64,000 nucleotides of DNA from Cristatella mucedo (Eukaryota > Bryozoa > Phylactolaemata > Cristatellidae), in NCBI GenBank assembly GCA_009760855.2, contig WPIO01000042.1:2214001-2278000 (forward strand), in the 5' to 3' direction. The notes beneath the pieces are model-generated. The model did not search any database and was not told the origin of the DNA. It was given only the letters and a program-made list of their open reading frames with translations. This document shows positions 34,051 through 43,874 of the stretch, in pieces (within the stretch, counting starts at the first letter, position 1; each line of letters starts with the position of its first letter). The position numbers were made by a program, and so were the translations under genes.

Positions 34051-34926
34051 CTATACAATACTAACAAGAAAATCTATAAAAGTAATTCCACTTGCAACAG
34101 TAAACTTATCAATAGCATAAGTACATGTTCCATCAATATTAATTATTGAAACTAATGTACCACAAACACCATGCGTATTATCACTAGTTAATTCTAAATA
34201 AGAATTAGTCTTATCAGTTGCATACATAATATTAGATACCATACTAAAACTAGGTAATACACCAGGTATAAATGTTTTGAGGTTAGTAGCATATGCAATA
34301 ACTTGTGATGTTCCTGGAGCGATAATAGGCATGTCACCAGGAGTAATCTGTTGAAAATAAAATCCTTCATTTCCATTAACAACAATATTCAAACCTAACA
34401 TGTCAAGTTTAAATAAGCTACGAAAAATAGCAGCATTTGCTCCTAAATATATAAATGATACTTGTCTAGTACTATCAACATATTGTTTTGTTACTACACC
34501 CGAGTCTTTTAAATTTATAATATTCTTATTTCCCATATCAATACTTGACGTTGCTTTACCTTGAAACACTGCTCTCATACTTTTAATTAGTCCATAGTTT
34601 ACTACTTTATAAGGTCTTAGATCTGAGTAAACAGTTCCATCAGCAGAATTACCAGGTATTCCAATAACATTCTTACAATTCAATTGTGATTTCATTATTG
34701 CTACAGTCTTTGGTAATAAGTTAGACAAAGATGATACTGCTGCTAATTCACCACTAACATTAGTAGCAACACTATTAACAGAGTTACTACTAAGAGCATA
34801 ATCTAGCCTTATCGCATCGGACTCATTAACAGGAAAGCCTAAATTAGTTACTCTATTCTTATTTACTTTAAGATCAGTATAAATATTTCCATTAACTTTT
34901 CTTACTTCTTCTATTACTTATAACAT
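34051..34926 (-). pseudogene. Phage tail-fibre-like gene A of the element
   Basis: Frame 34728-34051 (225 codons) extends upstream in the same frame to ATG 34926, with a TAA at the third codon. Repeats: KVNKNRVTNLGFPVNESDAI (with LDYAL) and SSIDMGNKNIINLKDSGVVT (followed by KQYVDSTRQV). After the second repeat comes a 150-residue non-repetitive domain rich in beta-type residues. Its start nearly touches the ATG of the divergent plus gene at 34927. Paralogous with genes B, C and D. Confidence 0.63.
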
Positions 34927-35591
34927 ATGATGAAAAAAGCAAGAGCAAGAAAATGTGTTGGTGAAGATGTAAAAGAAGGATTTTCTACAGCTAAAGATAA
35001 TAATAATAATTCACTTGATAAAGCGCCCTCAGAGAACTTAATCTCTTTCTAGGCGCTTTACATTTGCTGCAAAGTGATACGCAATAGAATAGTAAGTAAA
35101 ATCATGCTTGAAAAACAAACAAAATGAATAACATGGTTAGGGGTTACATGCACTGGGTCAGCATGCAAATGTGGTTAGTGGCAGCATGAACAGTGTCAGC
35201 ACGCATAAGCACATCGAGGACGAATCACAAGGACCCACTAAATGCTGTCCTAAATAGGTATGTTTTTAAGTTTCTTTTAAATGTGGTCTGGTCAGGGGAT
35301 GTTCTGATGCAGGTCGGGAGGGAGTTCCAGGCTGTGGGAGCATACGAGCTAAATGCACGGTCTCCAAAGGATTTAAGGTTTGTACGAGGTATTTCTAGAC
35401 TGTTGGATTCCGAAAAGCGAGTGGTACGATGCTTTGCCTGATGGGGTAGTATCTCTGAAAGATAGGCTGGAGCCATAGAATGAAGAGACCTAAAAGACCT
35501 TGAAGAGCAAGATCCGTTTAGATTTTCAAGAATTGTTCCAGTCGTCAGAGAGATATTAAATAGAAGCAAAATATTAATCAATGAATATTAA
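34927..35591 (+). pseudogene. Small element gene split by a LINE-A insertion
   Basis: ATG 34927 opens a basic frame (MMKKARARKCVGEDV) that runs into the LINE-A insertion after 34996. The sequence after the LINE (from about 35497) continues in a compatible frame to TAA 35589-35591, which overlaps the start of fibre gene D. The short near-repeat ctaaag / ctaaaag at the two junctions fits a target-site duplication. The uninterrupted gene would be about 55 codons; function unknown. Confidence 0.6.
34997..35489 (-). mobile_element. LINE-A copy inserted in the viral element
   Basis: Complete LINE-A 3' end ((aat)n, 'cacttgataaagcgccctca', hairpin) and about 400 bp of ORF2 C-terminus on the minus strand (PRTNLKSFGDRAFSSYAPTA, TAWNSLPTCIRT). 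Its composition and repeats match copies throughout the host sequence, unlike the AT-rich DNA either side. Confidence 0.93.
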
Positions 35592-36377
35592 GAAAATGAG
35601 CAAAACAATTCACACCGATGATTTCGTACCAAAGTTTAATGGATATCTTCTTTCAGATTTAAATGCAAATTGTAATAGAATCGTTAATTTGTCCGATCCA
35701 ATTAATTTTTCTGATGCAGTAACAAAATCTTATGCTGACAGAAACTTTGTTGGTAATTCTGGAACAACTCTTAACATTGCTGGTAAAACAATTATTAATC
35801 TCGGCCCAGGTATAAATCCTGCTGATGGTGTTAATTTAAGTCAAGTAAGTAACTATGTTAAAAAGACTGGTGATACAATGAGTGGAGATTTAAATATGAA
35901 TAGCTATGCTATATCATCAACATATTAGAATTCAGGTAATACCAAACCAGTAGAATTAAATGATGATTATTGTGTTACATACGGTGGAATGAAACGAGAC
36001 GTATCATTGAAAGCATTTCCATAAACAACAAATATTAATATGGGCGGTTATTCAATAACAAACGTTGCAGATCCTGTTGATCCTTCTGATGTTGCAACTA
36101 AATCTTATGTAGATAAAACAGTTAAAAAATAACGGAAGTAATAGCTATCTAAATGGTTGTTAATACAAAGAATTCAATACTAAATCTATCAACACCCTAT
36201 TCATGGACAAATAAAACCGCTCCGCCTATAATGATATTAAACGTTATGGTTGTTGGAGCATCTAATTGCGTATTTGTAAAACCTAATAGTGATACAACAG
36301 TTGTATCTGGAGATGTAAGAGCTATAAATACTGCTCCTAATGGTGTTGATTTAAAGTATTATGTATATTTCACTTGA
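35581..36377 (+). pseudogene. Phage tail-fibre-like gene D of the element (plus strand)
   Basis: ATG 35581 (or the in-frame one at 35596). Four repeats: NGYLLSDLNANCNRIVNLSD followed by DAVTKSYADRN; LNIAGKTIINLGPGINPADG; KKTGDTMSGDLNMNSYAISS; NMGGYSITNVADPVDPSDVA followed by TKSYVDKTV. In-frame TAG at about 35926 and TAA at about 36022; a shift in the A6 run at 36124-36129; then a 74-codon C-terminal frame (36153-36377, VVNTKNSILNLSTPYSWTNK). It points opposite to fibre genes A-C and is shorter, with a different tip region. Confidence 0.65.
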
Positions 36378-36481
36378 TTACCGACAGACTATTACTTCAT
36401 TGATACTACTGGGAAATTATGAGTAAACCTCTTGGTTAGTTATGTAGCCTCCTGAGAAGTATAAATGAAATATTAAAACTA

Positions 36482-36805
36482 TTAACTCTTTAACTTTTTT
36501 GCTTTACGTTTACCTTTAACAAGGGGGAATAGTTTTGAAATAGCACAAATAGCTTCATGATCTAAACAGTGATGTAATGAAGTAGAGCAACATTTTTTTA
36601 AATTTTTTTTTTGTTTATTGTGTTTCTTAACTAATGAATATAATTTTGTTGGTCCCTTTTTAAATGAATTAGTATTTATGTTACAATATGAACAAATTAT
36701 AATTGTATCATTACGCATAAGACTAGAATCAAATTCTGTTTCATTCATATATTTATCACATATATCACAACGTATTTCATATTTTTGTTTTGATCTTGGT
36801 ATTTG
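36482..36805 (-). pseudogene. Cys-rich zinc-finger-like protein of the element, N-terminus lost
   Basis: A minus frame with two CxxC pairs (CDICDKYMN and CSYCNINT) spaced like a treble-clef or zinc ribbon, then CCSTSLHHCLDH and a Lys/Arg-rich end (LVKGKRKAKKLKS) like a nuclear localisation signal. The frame continues to 36841 but the first residues there are translated SINE-A, so the true start is missing at the element boundary. Similar small zinc proteins occur in DNA viruses; no specific family is claimed. Confidence 0.55.
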
Positions 36806-36930
36806 TTTCGATTCCTGCTGTGGGCGATTCTGTATCGCCATTGCAAGCGGTGGTGATAGCCGCCATAAAGGCTCTTCTGTCGCTATACAAAAAGAGGCTG
36901 TTTAATCAGCTAGGATTTATTTATTTAAAG
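36806..36930 (+). mobile_element. SINE-A, truncated in box B
   Basis: Begins inside box B (ttcgattcctgctgtggg) and runs through the full body (gcaagcggtggtgatagccg, 'aaggctcttctgtcgctata', 'ttaatcagctagga'). The head with box A is absent; viral-element sequence lies where it should be. Confidence 0.85.
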
Positions 36931-37439
36931 TTCGCTGGCTCTATGAACAAACGACAGCGTATTAGCTGTGTATTTACTTTGCCGTCACACTTGAGCTCAC
37001 TGACGTTCGTAAAGCCTTTTATTTCTTGTGAATGACTAGTACGATGCGTATGGAGCAATGCGTTGCTATATAATAAGAGTTCTGCCGATTTCTAGTTGGC
37101 TAAACGATAGTTGTGTGATCGGTGTAACTGCATCAGCTAAATTGTGTACCTGTCTTCGCTGTATCTCTTGCTATCGCTCTTGACGAAGACGCTGTGCTCT
37201 AGTAGCGACGCTTTTCTCGTAACTAGCCATCCATTCACACGGCAGCCATCATTAGTAAAAAAAAAATAAGGTACACAAAATAAGGAATGTTATGGAAGCG
37301 TTAGATTTAAGTATTTCAATTATTTTGAAAATCTGTTATCGCCCGTATTTTTGAAGATCGACTTTAGACGGAATGCACGTAGATATCTGCCTGTGCCATC
37401 ATAAACGTAGGCATTTTTTCTCCCATTCGTTATTCGTAA
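36931..37439. other. Unannotated host sequence
   Basis: No gene or repeat family recognised. Confidence 0.45.
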
Positions 37440-38100
37440 TAATAATAATAATGGATTCGCAGAGCAACCCCTTAGAACTATCATTTTTTTAGGTACTTCA
37501 CAAGATGCTGTAAAGGAAGCGTGATCATAAAGTTAGCGGTTATGTGCACAATGTCAACCAGCATAATATGGTTAAGAGGTACTAGCGGTTAAGGTGCTCG
37601 CCCCGACCAAGGTCTGACTGAGGTCGTGGGCTCGAGCCCCGAGGCATATGTGAAGCGCCTAAATAGAGATTAAGTTCTCTTGGGGCGCTATATAAATAAA
37701 TTATATATTTTGTATATACATGCACATTGTCAGCATACAAATGCATTAAGTAGTAAACTCACAGTTTCAGCGCGTATAAGCACACAACGGGCGAATTACA
37801 AGGACCTACCAAATGTTGTGAGTAACAGGTGCGTTTTTAGCATTTTTTTTAATGCCGTGCTGTCAGTCGGTGATAAATTCCCGGCTTTGACAGCATTCGA
37901 ACTAAAGGCACGGTTCCCAATGTACTTAGTTCGCACGAGGTATAGCTAAACGATTTGTAGGGGAAAAGCAGGTAGTGCGATGCCTAACCTGGTGGGAGAG
38001 TAGTTCTGGCAGGTTCTGGCTGGAGTAAGCTGGAGAATGAATGGACGTGAAGGTGACAAAACCTTGATGCCTACTTGATTGGGAGCAGGAGTTCAGGTCG
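37440..38100 (-). mobile_element. LINE-A copy interrupted by SINE-B
   Basis: Minus LINE-A: decayed (aat)n tail and hairpin at 37440-37520, then 3' UTR words (aaagttagcggttatgtgca; accagcataatatggtta). It resumes after the SINE-B (cattgtcagcatacaaatgc, 'gcgcgtataagcacac', ORF2 C-terminal complement to about 38100). Strongly diverged. Confidence 0.75.
37576..37718 (+). mobile_element. SINE-B nested in LINE-A
   Basis: Head 'ctcgccccgaccaaggtctg', box B 'gtgggctcgagccccg', then 'gtgaagcgcctaaatagaga' and 'taagttctcttggggcgcta', i.e. the two arms of the LINE-A type hairpin, and an ata-rich tail. Confidence 0.8.
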
Positions 38101-38379
38101 GCAGAAAGTGGTATAATGTGGCAACTGCACAGCTAGCAACAGATATCTGTGTGTCTATATCTATCATCTATATGTCTAGATTATGAGTTTTCCACCAACT
38201 GTCAATGCCTGATTGCACAAGCCGGTAAACCAGCAACCCTTGAGTTACAGAAGTCGAGACTGGATGTCACAACTGCAAGGACCAATTCAGCCTACACAGG
38301 CCCGAATTTTCGCAAACTTAGGTAGCATAAAGTAGGCATACTGTGGAACTAATTTGATCATCTAGTGATGGGCCGAGTT
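38101..38379. other. Unannotated host sequence
   Basis: No gene or repeat family recognised with confidence. Confidence 0.4.
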
Positions 38380-38790
38380 GCTCAAGTTCACTTGGTCTAA
38401 TGTTTTGCGAGTAGTGGCCTGACTACAGCCTTTTTGAGAGGTGCTGGGACATGTTCAGAGGCTAATGACATGTTAATGATGTTAGTTATGCATGGCAGCA
38501 GTAGATCAATGCATCGTAGAAGCAGTACAGTGGGAATAGGGTCCACAGGACTAGTTGTCTTCTTTGAATGAGATATGAACTTTAGGACAGGGTCACTATT
38601 AAGGTGCTGCAAGGAATCGAGGTAAAGTATCCAGGGGGTTGCTGCCATCTTAGGGAGGGACTCCCTGATCTTGTCTGTCTTGTTGACAAAGGAGCTAGAG
38701 AAGCAATCAGCTTTCAGATCACCACAAGGATCATTAGGTTAAGAGCTAACCTGGGAGCGGTTGAGGAGATGGTTGATCGGCATCGGTTGA
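38380..38790 (-). mobile_element. LINE-A RT N-terminal fragment
   Basis: Minus frame 38648-38397: ISHSKKTTSPVDPIPTVLLL, LPCITNIINMSLASEHVPAP, LKKAVVRPLLAKH, the stretch before RT motif 1. Further linker sequence to about 38790 matches 25.62-25.69 kb. Confidence 0.85.
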
Positions 38791-39042
38791 GCAGCAGTCA
38801 CGTGTTGCCACAGTTTGAGTTCTATCAATCTGTGGCCAGCAACCGTGGGTCCACGTATGTGTGTTGCGGTTCCACGTCAATACTTAGCTCCGGAACAAGT
38901 CATTGACGACTTTAACCTAAAAGATTCCCGATGGGTAACTACCAGCAACACTGTCCGGGATGTTTGACTCTAACTATAGCTGTCCCAATAAGTACACTGG
39001 TCTCATTGGGAAGTGAGAGTTAGAGACGAGAGAGACAGTGAC

Positions 39043-39150
<108 letters not shown>

Positions 39151-39339
39151 AGAGAGATACGGAGAGACAGGTATAGAGACAAAGATAAAGAGAGACAGAT
39201 GGACAGCGACAGAGAGACAGAGACCGTTATAGGCAGCCGGACAACCACTATACCGTGTCACTTTGTCAAATTTTGGTCAAACTTGCTTAGACATAGTCTG
39301 CTTGCTTAGTGTGTTTCCCAAGCGTTTGTTGCCATGCTT

Positions 39340-39473
39340 CCTTTGCAGCATTTGTAAATTGCCCAGAAATAAATTAGGTTCTCTGAGGGCGCTGTGTAAA
39401 TAAAATGTATTACTATTAATGAAATGTAAATAAAATGTATTACTATGTAAATAAAATGTATTACTATTATTAT
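39340..39473 (+). mobile_element. LINE-A 3' tail remnant
   Basis: 'cagcatttgtaaattgccca' then hairpin remnant 'ttaggttctctgagggcgct', followed by a thrice-repeated 'gtaaataaaatgtattacta' tail; the LTR below inserted into this tail. Confidence 0.75.
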
Positions 39474-40794
39474 TGTAGCACCCTGCTGGCTTTGGCTGAA
39501 TTTTAGCGCGAACAAGAGCTGTTCGGCGGCGGGCTAGAGCCCCTTTGTCCTGGAGCAGTGAGCCAGAGAGGAGCGTCAGTGCGGTTAGAGAGAAAGCGCT
39601 TAGGAGCAGGCCAGGAAGCTCTGAGACGAGCGGCGGCGATTCGGCCTTTAGAATTGGTCCGATACTCGTGGAAGCTGCTGATAGATGTTGGCTGGCCTGT
39701 CAACCCCCGCCTTCCCTCTTTCCAAGAAAGAATCGTCTGGAACCCATTCGCCATTCAAGCTGGACAGAGGGGACATTCCAGTGGCCTAGTGCCGGTATTA
39801 GTTCCTTACCGTAATGGGCCATGGTGTCGGGCCCAATACCACTAAGCTCTTGCCCCATTGTCTCAGCCAAGTATTTAAGAGTCGAGCGACGCTCGCTCTT
39901 GGTCTCGTGTCTTTTTGTCTTTGGTCCGGCTTCGACGCCGTCGCACTCGTTTCTCTAAAAGCGAGGGAGGAGGGCGGGCTGTTCGCCGGCGATTGACGGA
40001 ACAAGACGAGACAGCGCTAGGAGGATTCGGTGGAACCCCACCGAATACGGTCGTATCGCGCCCGAGCTGGCATTTTGTGTGTTCTTTCGTGTTTTGTGTT
40101 TCTTTTGTGTCGTGTGTGTGCGCGCTAGCACGTGGTCTCGGCATAGGGATTTGCCGGCGCGAGTTAGGCGTAGTTGGCGTGTGTGGAGCTCTAGTTCACC
40201 GGGTAGGGTTTAGGCTCCGGGTCGCGCTTCAGTGTGGAGAAGTATTTCCTCCGCAGGAGTGCTTGAGTTGGCGTGTGTGGAGTATTCTTGTCGCACTGGT
40301 TGAAACCGAGTTTTAGTTCAGGGTTTAGACTCTGGTTCGCACTTCAGTGTGGAGAAGTATTCCCTCCGCTAGAGTGTTTAAGTTAGCGTGTTTGGGGTAT
40401 TCCCTCGGCACAGGCAGGAACGGATCCCTAGTTCACCGGTTAGGGTTTAGGGTCCGGGTCGCGCTTAGTGTGGAGGAGTATTCCCTCTGCAAGAGTGTTA
40501 GTGTAGCTGAGAACGTGCGAGGAGTGTGGAGATAAAGCTGAACTAGACGCGCAGCGACTTTGTGCGCTTGCGAATAAAATTCAGTAAAATCCCCAATCTG
40601 TGTGTCTTGCTTCCAATTCACGCCGCGGACTCACGACCCCCTTTAGTAACGGTAAGCAGGTCAGCGCCAGAAACGCTCGTTTCGTGGCGGCCAGCTTATT
40701 GCGCGTAGGCGCGCACCGAACGGCATTAGGCAATAGGCTACGCCGCTAGGTAAGCGGCAGGTCAAGCTTACTCCGCCGAGCCTTCGGCGTTACA
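39474..40794 (+). mobile_element. Long terminal repeat (probable solo LTR)
   Basis: About 1.32 kb, starting tgtagc and ending gttaca (TG...CA with complementary ends), flanked by ttat (or attat, sharing one base) on both sides as target duplication. Within it are a TATA-like tatttaag near 39870 and an aataaa near 40573, a layout consistent with U3-R-U5 in plus orientation. GC-rich frames inside are not genes. No adjacent primer-binding site, gag-pol or second LTR was seen, so a solo LTR left by recombination is the best reading. The superfamily is undetermined. Confidence 0.75.
40193..40510. repeat. Tandem repeat of about 115-122 bp inside the LTR
   Basis: Three units start at about 40193, 40315 and 40430 with agttcaccgggtagggttta or a variant. 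Each contains 'agtgtggagaagtattccct' and 'gagtgttagttggcgtg'-like segments. Confidence 0.85.
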
Positions 40795-42055
40795 TTATTA
40801 ATTGTTACTGTTATTATTACAGAGACGGGGAGAGATGAGTAGAGAGAGGCGATGATGGACAGAGAGCAGAGCTTAATCTTTTAATTATGACTTAATTCTG
40901 TCACCCTGAGGAGAGGTATGCTTGACTGTGTTGCTTTGCACTGAGCCTCTTCATACAGGTACCTCATTTACAATCGATCAGAGCATCATTATGGTTGCTG
41001 ATTCTTAGGGAGAAAGGATGAGCTGATCCGCTTGACAAAGCAGAGTCTGCTGTTTTGTCTTGCTTTGCCATTCACTACTGAAGACTGTACTTTAGAGACT
41101 CGAGTGGTGTTGCATAAGTATGTTTTTATCAGCATCTTCACGGTGTCAAATAGCTTAGTGCCTCTTCAGCTGCACAGTTCACAGCTTCAAGCTTTTTTTA
41201 ATTAAATAAAAGAGTTATGACAGGCAGTAAAACCGAGCATGTACAATCGTTTCGTTTTGGAGGCCATTACCTGTATTAGTGGATACAAATTTTTGCTGTG
41301 ACCCACAGGGCCCACTGTACTTAAGAGAAGGTTGGCCAATTGCTTACGTACCGCAGCTGTTGGAGTTGTGTAAATATACCCATGTATTTCAGAGTAACTC
41401 GCTTTCACTTTCAATGTAGGCATGTAGCCGAGATCCAAGGGCAAAGGCTATTTATTTCCCACTAATCCCTGCCATTCTCAGGCTATGCTGCCTCTAGCCA
41501 CACTGCTGAGCTTGAGTTCAAGACGAACGGCCATCTAGTTAAACCTCTTTATAACATCGCATGTACTACACAAAGGGGGACTAATCAAGTCTACAGGATA
41601 GATCCTACACAAAGTAAACTATGGTGCGAGATGAAGCCGCGAGGGGCGAACAAACGTGTCAGTTTCTCGGGCGGCTTCCCGCCGATGCACCGACTCCATC
41701 CCAAGAGAACAAGCGTATGCCGCTATTGATCCGGCTGGCTGAAACTGCTAGGATAGTCGGGAAGTGACGACTACTCCAGTCGAGCGCACCGCAGAAAGAG
41801 AGAGAGAGCATGCCGCCCCAAGTTCCGGTCCTCGGAGCTGACCTCAGGCTTTGCCCTTCTGGGGCAAGGCAACGCCCAGCTAGACATATCAGATGTCAGT
41901 GGCTCAGCTTACACTAAGCAGAAAAGTGATTGCAAAGCCCCGCGATTATGGACGATGAGCTTGACATCTGAACCTGGATTACGAACCTTGAGTTTGGCAG
42001 CTGGTGATATCCGAGCCGCTATTAAAACACGGAATAATGCCCACAGCAAGACTAC
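40795..42055. other. Unannotated host sequence
   Basis: No supported gene. The frames on either strand are short and without domains. A purine-rich stretch is at about 40822-40855. Confidence 0.45.
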
Positions 42056-42092
42056 ATCGTTTGCTATGGGCATAGTGCCCATAGCAAACGAT
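42056..42092. repeat. Perfect 17-bp-arm hairpin
   Basis: atcgtttgctatgggca (42056-42072), a 3-base loop tag, and its exact reverse complement (42076-42092). Related words (ctatggacatgatactcata) follow to about 42150, suggesting a small foldback element. Confidence 0.9.
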
Positions 42093-42224
42093 ATAGTTTT
42101 CCAATGGACAGTATACATATAGCAGCTGCTATGGACATGATACTCATAGCTGGTCGGCGTATTAGCTGGCCAATTAGCCTCTGTGACCTGCTGTATACTC
42201 TGTATTTAACTATGCAGCACCTTT

Positions 42225-42300
42225 AAAGTGCTTGTAAAGAGTGCATGTAAAGAGATTAAGATCATTGAGGGTGCTATAGAAATGCATTATTATTGTTATC
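42225..42300 (+). mobile_element. LINE-A 3' tail
   Basis: 'gcatgtaaagagattaagat' with a decayed hairpin, 'gagggtgctatagaaatgca' and (tta)n. Confidence 0.65.
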
Positions 42301-42374
42301 ATTAACTAATAGCCCGACCTTAATGCACCATGCCAATTAGCATACCAACCATTTAAGCATACCAACAGCTGCAT

Positions 42375-42950
42375 GGGATAATAATAATAATGCACTGGAT
42401 AAAGCGCCCTCAGAGAACTCAATCTCTTCCTAGGCGCTTTATATTTTCTGCAAAGGGAAACGTAATTGTATCGTGAGTAATATTGTGCTTGATAAACAGT
42501 ATGAACAACGTGGTTAGGGGTGACATGCACAGGGTCAGCATGCAAATGTGGTTAGTGGCAGCATGCACAGTGTCAGCACGCATAAGCACATCAAGGACGA
42601 ATCACAGGGACCCACTAAATGCTGCCCTAAATAGGTGTTTTTAAGTTCTTTTTAAATGTGGTCACGTCAGGGGGTGTTCTAACGCAAGTCGGGAGAGAGT
42701 TCCAGGCTTTGGGAGCATACGAACTAAATGCACGGTCTCCAAGGGATTTGAGCTTTTTACGAGGTATTGGTAACCTGTTGGATTCCGAAAAGCGGGTGGT
42801 ACGATGCTTGGCCTGATGGGGTAGTATATCTGAGAGATAGGCTGGAGTCAAAGAATGAAGTGACCTAAAAGTGAGCGACAAAACTTTGCAGTCGATCCTT
42901 TGCTTTACTGGTAGCCAGTGCAGGTCGGGATCCATTGAGAATCGATTTTA
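42375..42950 (-). mobile_element. LINE-A 3' copy
   Basis: One of the best-preserved 3' ends: (aat)n, tgcactggataaagcgccct, hairpin, UTR, and an intact 102-codon C-terminal frame on the minus strand (42935-42627: MDPDLHWLPVKQRIDCKVLS, LTFRSLHSLTPAYLSDILPH, GDRAFSSYAPKAWNSLPTCV). Confidence 0.92.
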
Positions 42951-43255
42951 TTAGATTGTAATCGTGTAGGCTTAAATTATAAAAGTGGGTTCGTTTTTGA
43001 AAGACAACGGGACCAACATTTTATACAATTTGGGTGAAGGGAATCAGTTGACGGTTTTACATAATCAATTCCTGGTGGTTTTCCATCCTATGTAGAATGC
43101 TAAAGCACCAATGTATCTCACTTGTAGCTCTGGGAGTAGCAGCAGTTGATCAAGGGTCAAAGAGTATAACTATGGCAGCTAGATGGCACCTTCGCCTATG
43201 ACAGGTGACAGCGGGCACTCCCAGTGTTGTCTTATTAAAAAACGCTCAGAAAAGT

Positions 43256-43385
43256 CAACAGCATCATTTGTGTAGCAGCAGAAAAGCCTTAACGGCTATC
43301 ACTAACCACTTGCAGTGGGTAGTAAAGGATCCCTGCTGCAGGACTCGAACCCACGACCTGAGCCGTAAAGAGTACACACCTTCAG
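43256..43385 (-). mobile_element. SINE-A
   Basis: 'catttgtgtagcagcagaaa', 'aacggctatcactaaccact', the box B complement caggactcgaacccacg. The head is trimmed where LINE-A sequence follows. Confidence 0.8.
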
Positions 43386-43645
43386 AATACTTAGTTCCTG
43401 TGCTCCTAAAGTCTAGGACTCACTACCGACTGACGTCAAATACCCCGACTTGACGTTTAAAGCAAAGCTGTAACTTGGCTCTTCCTTAGATCATTTTCTT
43501 AGTCTGTCTGAACCTTCCCGTGAGTGCTTATGCTTGCCGAACTTGTGCATTTTACCACTAAACAATCGACATGCTTCCTTTCCAGCATTTATTAGGCGTC
43601 TAGAAAGACATGTAGTTATCTTGGGTTGTTAAACAAATATTCTAT
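43386..43645 (+). mobile_element. LINE-A 3' end, diverged
   Basis: 'tgtgctcctaaagtctagga' is the plus-strand counterpart of the C-terminal 'YAPKVWD' block, followed by the UTR and a decayed hairpin (ggcgtctagaaagacatgta) and 'ttctattattat'. Confidence 0.7.
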
Positions 43646-43874
43646 TATTATACTTAGAAGCTGCTGCGTGGCACTCGTCTGCTTGGCTTGGATAGATGAC
43701 ATCTTGGTATAGAACAAAGCCAGCTCTTTTATGACGACTGTGTTATTGGTGGTGGCAATATGGTTAAAGTAAACCGAGTCTGTACTAGGCTAGATTGATG
43801 CCTGTTAAAAGGGTGCACGTGAGCAGCTTTCTGGTTAGCCAGCTGCCTGGAGAAGTAACCAACGAAGTGGTAAG

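Larger units (their letters stand above)
26599..36805. mobile_element. Degenerate endogenous viral / Polinton-like element
   Basis: About 10.2 kb of AT-rich, gene-dense DNA standing out from GC-richer repeats on both sides. It contains a protein-primed type-B DNA polymerase pseudogene, several short ORFs and at least four phage-tail-fibre-like genes. The left limit is the imperfect palindrome at 26599-26783; the right limit is where SINE-A sequence starts at about 36806. No matching terminal inverted repeat at the right end and no clear target duplication were seen. No capsid, packaging ATPase, protease or integrase gene was recognised, so the copy is either incomplete or of an unfamiliar type. 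The host LINE-A inside it shows residence in the host genome. Confidence 0.8.

Noticed and set aside
26599-36805. Bacteriophage or bacterial contamination because of tail-fibre repeats
   Set aside because: A host LINE-A sits inside, the polymerase motifs are of the eukaryotic-element type, and both flanks are host repeats.
39545-40316. Overlapping 89-133 codon frames
   Set aside because: They lie inside the LTR, in GC-rich stop-poor DNA, and have no domain.
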